Below, in pieces: positions 62,008 through 64,000 of a DNA stretch of 64,000 bases. The stretch's first letter is position 1, and each line of letters begins with the position of its first letter. The DNA comes from Mucilaginibacter gossypiicola. GTDB taxonomy: Bacteria; Bacteroidota; Bacteroidia; Sphingobacteriales; Sphingobacteriaceae. Below the pieces are notes generated by a model. The model had not been told where the DNA came from, made no database searches, and worked only from the letters and a program-made list of their open reading frames with translations. Position numbers and translations under genes: made by a program. The stretch spans positions 62,001-126,000 of the forward strand of contig NZ_FOCL01000017.1 in the NCBI RefSeq assembly GCF_900110105.1, read 5' to 3'.

Positions 62008-62823
62008 TTAGCTTACTTTTAAATGCGATGTTTGTTTAAAAGGCCAAAGTATAGATCCAGCAGGTGCTTTTTTAACCGCGAACCAAAGGGCCAGCAGTAC
62101 ACCATAGCTTCCGCCGCGCTCTATCCACTCAAACATTTCATATTTGGGATAAAAGAGCTCGCTGGATATTTTCCATATGATAAAAACGAGTAAGATATTT
62201 TTAAAAGGACGAATAAGTACCATTAACGCAGCCAATACCTCAAACAAGCCTACAAACTGTGCTGTTTTGGCCGGATCAGCAAAACCAAGTGCGTGATATT
62301 GGTTCAATAAACCTTGCTTTTGAATGAGGTTAAGCCAACCGTGACCTATCAGCAGCATAAATGCAAATACCCTTAACCAGGTGATAACTTTAGCTAAAGT
62401 ATCGGCATTGATGCTCACGTTATCATCCATACGGGCAAACAACTGCTTGCTCCCGATTTTGAAACCGCCCTGCATCAACAGTAATACGAATGGTGCTCCA
62501 TAGTTACCGGCGCGTTCAATAAACTCAGCAAAAGGCTCACCCGATAATGGGCGCATAGATGCTGTGGCCAATCCCCAAACTACCAGCCACATGGCAATAG
62601 CCCGGGTTGGATAAACCAGCATGGAAATGCCCATTAAAATATCAACTGTTCCTACATAAGGCATTAAGGTATAGGCCATGTCTTTGCCTATACCAAAAAC
62701 GCCGAAATAATTACACCAGATCTGTTTAGTGATAATTCCAAAAGCACCGTGCCCTATGAAACACATAGCTACCGCAAGGCGAAGTGTGAAATATATCTTT
62801 TGATCGTTTGTTAAGCTGCGCAT
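62008..62823 (-). CDS. DoxX-like integral membrane protein with internal duplication
   Basis: A 271-residue membrane protein of two similar halves, each of about four hydrophobic segments. FIGHGAFGIITKQ (about 22-34) matches LIGHGWLNLIQKQ (about 158-170), VGTVDILMGISMLVYPTRAI matches VGLFEVLAALMVLIRPFKNI, and FIERAGNYGAPFVLLLM matches WIERGGSYGVLLALWFA. Such units recall DoxX/DoxD-type quinone-linked membrane proteins, but no cofactor motif is seen. It lies 30 bp from the haloperoxidase-like gene and 108 bp from the barrel gene, so it belongs to the same cluster. Confidence 0.78.
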   Translation of the reverse strand: MRSLTNDQKIYFTLRLAVAMCFIGHGAFGIITKQIWCNYFGVFGIGKDMAYTLMPYVGTVDILMGISMLVYPTRAIAMWLVVWGLATASMRPLSGEPFAEFIERAGNYGAPFVLLLMQGGFKIGSKQLFARMDDNVSINADTLAKVITWLRVFAFMLLIGHGWLNLIQKQGLLNQYHALGFADPAKTAQFVGLFEVLAALMVLIRPFKNILLVFIIWKISSELFYPKYEMFEWIERGGSYGVLLALWFAVKKAPAGSILWPFKQTSHLKVS

Positions 62824-62852
62824 TGTTTATTCGTCCTCAATTCAACACCCTG

Positions 62853-64000
62853 TTATTTTGCGTCGGCACCATCGGTTTTACCTCTGTTAACTGCGTACTG
62901 GCCAACTTTATTGCCGGTTACTAAACCAACTTCGCAGTCGCTGCGGTAATGAATACCTCCGTATAACCTTGACATAGCTGCTGCATGCGCCATATCAGTA
63001 AATTTACTTCCCCTATCTGGTAGTAAATAGGTTAACACAGTAGCAGCCGAGCCACTAAAATTAGAGTGGCCTGAAGTATAGGCAGGAAAGTTTGGCACAC
63101 CGGTTAAAGTTTTGATGTTGGGGTTAGCTTGTGACGGACGCTGGTTAAAGTAAAAATACTTGGTATCCCAACATACAATAGCAGCATCCATCTGAGCCAT
63201 GTTCAACAATGCAAAGTTACGCGCCCAGCGTACTTCGCTATAGTTTTGTTTTACAAACTCGTCGGCAGCAATAGCATTCCAGTGCCCGGTAGGTGTATAA
63301 GTACCCGCACCATCGGCCCAGAAAGCAACCAACTCTTCATGATCGCGGCTGTGATCTTTGCTGAATGACAATACCTCTTCTGTTTCCTTTTTAAATTCGG
63401 GCGAATTAGTTGCATAAGGAGCCGGAGGCCTGATGGCAGCTACGGTAGTCGTATCAAACAGAAATGGGACAACCTTTGAAAACAATGGCAGCATTGGCGG
63501 CCTTTTAGGGGTTTCCAGGCTCACCCAAAATTGCTCGCCTTTGGCTGCTGTAATGGTTTCAAAATTTTTCCAGATAGCAGGAGTACCGCCCGCTTTGCCT
63601 GCACCATCGCCACGGGCGCGAGTAGCAAATACTGCTGCAACCTGCCTGCCTAACGATTCGCCAGCTGCAAATTCGCCACGGGTGTTAGCACCTGATGCTA
63701 TTCTGTATAATCTTTCCTCATCAACTTTCTGTTGAATATAAGCTATATCCGCAGGAAATAACAACTTCATAATTTCAGACGTAGCACCAGATACTACTGC
63801 GTCCTCAGATGGATATGAAGGCAATTCAGATGCTGGGATCAATGCCTTTATACCCGAATCATTTTTATACGGTGCTGTGCGTTTATAAACGTTTTTAAAG
63901 TGCCATGCGGCTACCAATGCGTCATACTGCGCTGCACTTACATAAGCATATGCACGCGCCGCATAAGGCGGGTTCGAGAACGGAAATTCAGGATAATTAA
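62853..64000 (-). CDS. Vanadium-dependent haloperoxidase/PAP2 superfamily protein, cut by window end
   Basis: The frame is open to the window end (first visible residues NYPEFPFSNPPY), so the N terminus is missing. The superfamily active-site motifs are complete: K-x6-RP in KYFYFNQRPS near 63136-63162, SGH in PAYTSGHSNFSG near 63050-63090, and SR-x5-H-x3-D in SRLYGGIHYRSD near 62938-62978. These bind vanadate in haloperoxidases or phosphate in PAP2 phosphatases. The visible length (about 381 residues) and the all-soluble build favour the haloperoxidase-like side over membrane PAP2 enzymes. Whether it halogenates cannot be decided by motif alone. It sits first in a cluster with a DoxX-like protein and two barrels. 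Confidence 0.88.
   Translation of the reverse strand, partial: NYPEFPFSNPPYAARAYAYVSAAQYDALVAAWHFKNVYKRTAPYKNDSGIKALIPASELPSYPSEDAVVSGATSEIMKLLFPADIAYIQQKVDEERLYRIASGANTRGEFAAGESLGRQVAAVFATRARGDGAGKAGGTPAIWKNFETITAAKGEQFWVSLETPKRPPMLPLFSKVVPFLFDTTTVAAIRPPAPYATNSPEFKKETEEVLSFSKDHSRDHEELVAFWADGAGTYTPTGHWNAIAADEFVKQNYSEVRWARNFALLNMAQMDAAIVCWDTKYFYFNQRPSQANPNIKTLTGVPNFPAYTSGHSNFSGSAATVLTYLLPDRGSKFTDMAHAAAMSRLYGGIHYRSDCEVGLVTGNKVGQYAVNRGKTDGADAK

Overview
The window comes from a Bacteroidota genome, most likely family Sphingobacteriaceae and Mucilaginibacter-like. This is an inference from gene content and sequence style. It has three SusC/SusD-type outer-membrane uptake loci, a FecR anti-sigma/ECF sigma pair, a hybrid two-component (HTCC) regulator, a class IIa fructose-bisphosphate aldolase, many lipoproteins, AT-rich intergenic DNA with weak ribosome binding sites, and several families of short intergenic inverted repeats. 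I saw no rRNA, tRNA, CRISPR array, prophage or intact insertion sequence.

Layout. 1-3503 (minus): ECF sigma factor, FecR anti-sigma factor and the N-terminal part of an STN-containing SusC receptor cut by the window edge. Two LacI-type palindromes lie upstream of the sigma gene. 4076-5260 (minus): GAF-domain histidine kinase. 5515-11777 (plus): a small exported protein, then a complete RND efflux system (adaptor, pump, outer-membrane channel). 11932-12888 (minus): AraC regulator. 13302-19747 (minus): susC-susD-fasciclin-DUF5007-like lipoprotein operon ending in a strong terminator. 20818-39751: a polysaccharide utilization locus with GH51, esterase, GH43, GH35, HTCC, GH5 plus ricin-type lectin domain, susD and susC. 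The enzyme set suggests an arabinose- and galactose-containing plant polymer.

40319-47159: housekeeping and small genes (GNAT, iron permease-like protein, fbaA, accD, htpG, a gene broken by an amber codon, a DUF4251-type protein). 47226-51025 (minus): ethanolamine permease, eutB and eutC with no microcompartment genes. 51291-56081 (minus): Tat-exported TIM-barrel isomerase-like protein, an orphan Pycsar-type membrane effector next to a 299-bp inverted-repeat element, and a GH63-like glucosidase. 56562-59348 (minus): M19 dipeptidase, D-threonine-aldolase-like enzyme and RidA. 59626-64000 (minus): two tandem paralogous beta-barrel proteins, a DoxX-like membrane protein with an internal duplication, and a vanadium-haloperoxidase/PAP2-type enzyme cut by the window end.

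How it works together. In the central locus, two unlabelled DNA motifs recur only in intergenic DNA. One is a 20-bp palindromic element (ATTGTATTWWWAACAATWAT) upstream of the AraC gene, of GH51 and in the HTCC/GH5 divergent region. The other is a GGGGCTAAWCAGCAAAA-containing element upstream of GH35 and susC, with a weaker copy upstream of GH5. They look like operators of two regulators that tie these transcription units into one regulon. The strongest leads beyond ordinary annotation are these motifs, the orphan Pycsar-like effector, the haloperoxidase/DoxX/barrel cluster, the amber-interrupted gene, and five distinct intergenic repeat families, one of which separates eutB from eutC.
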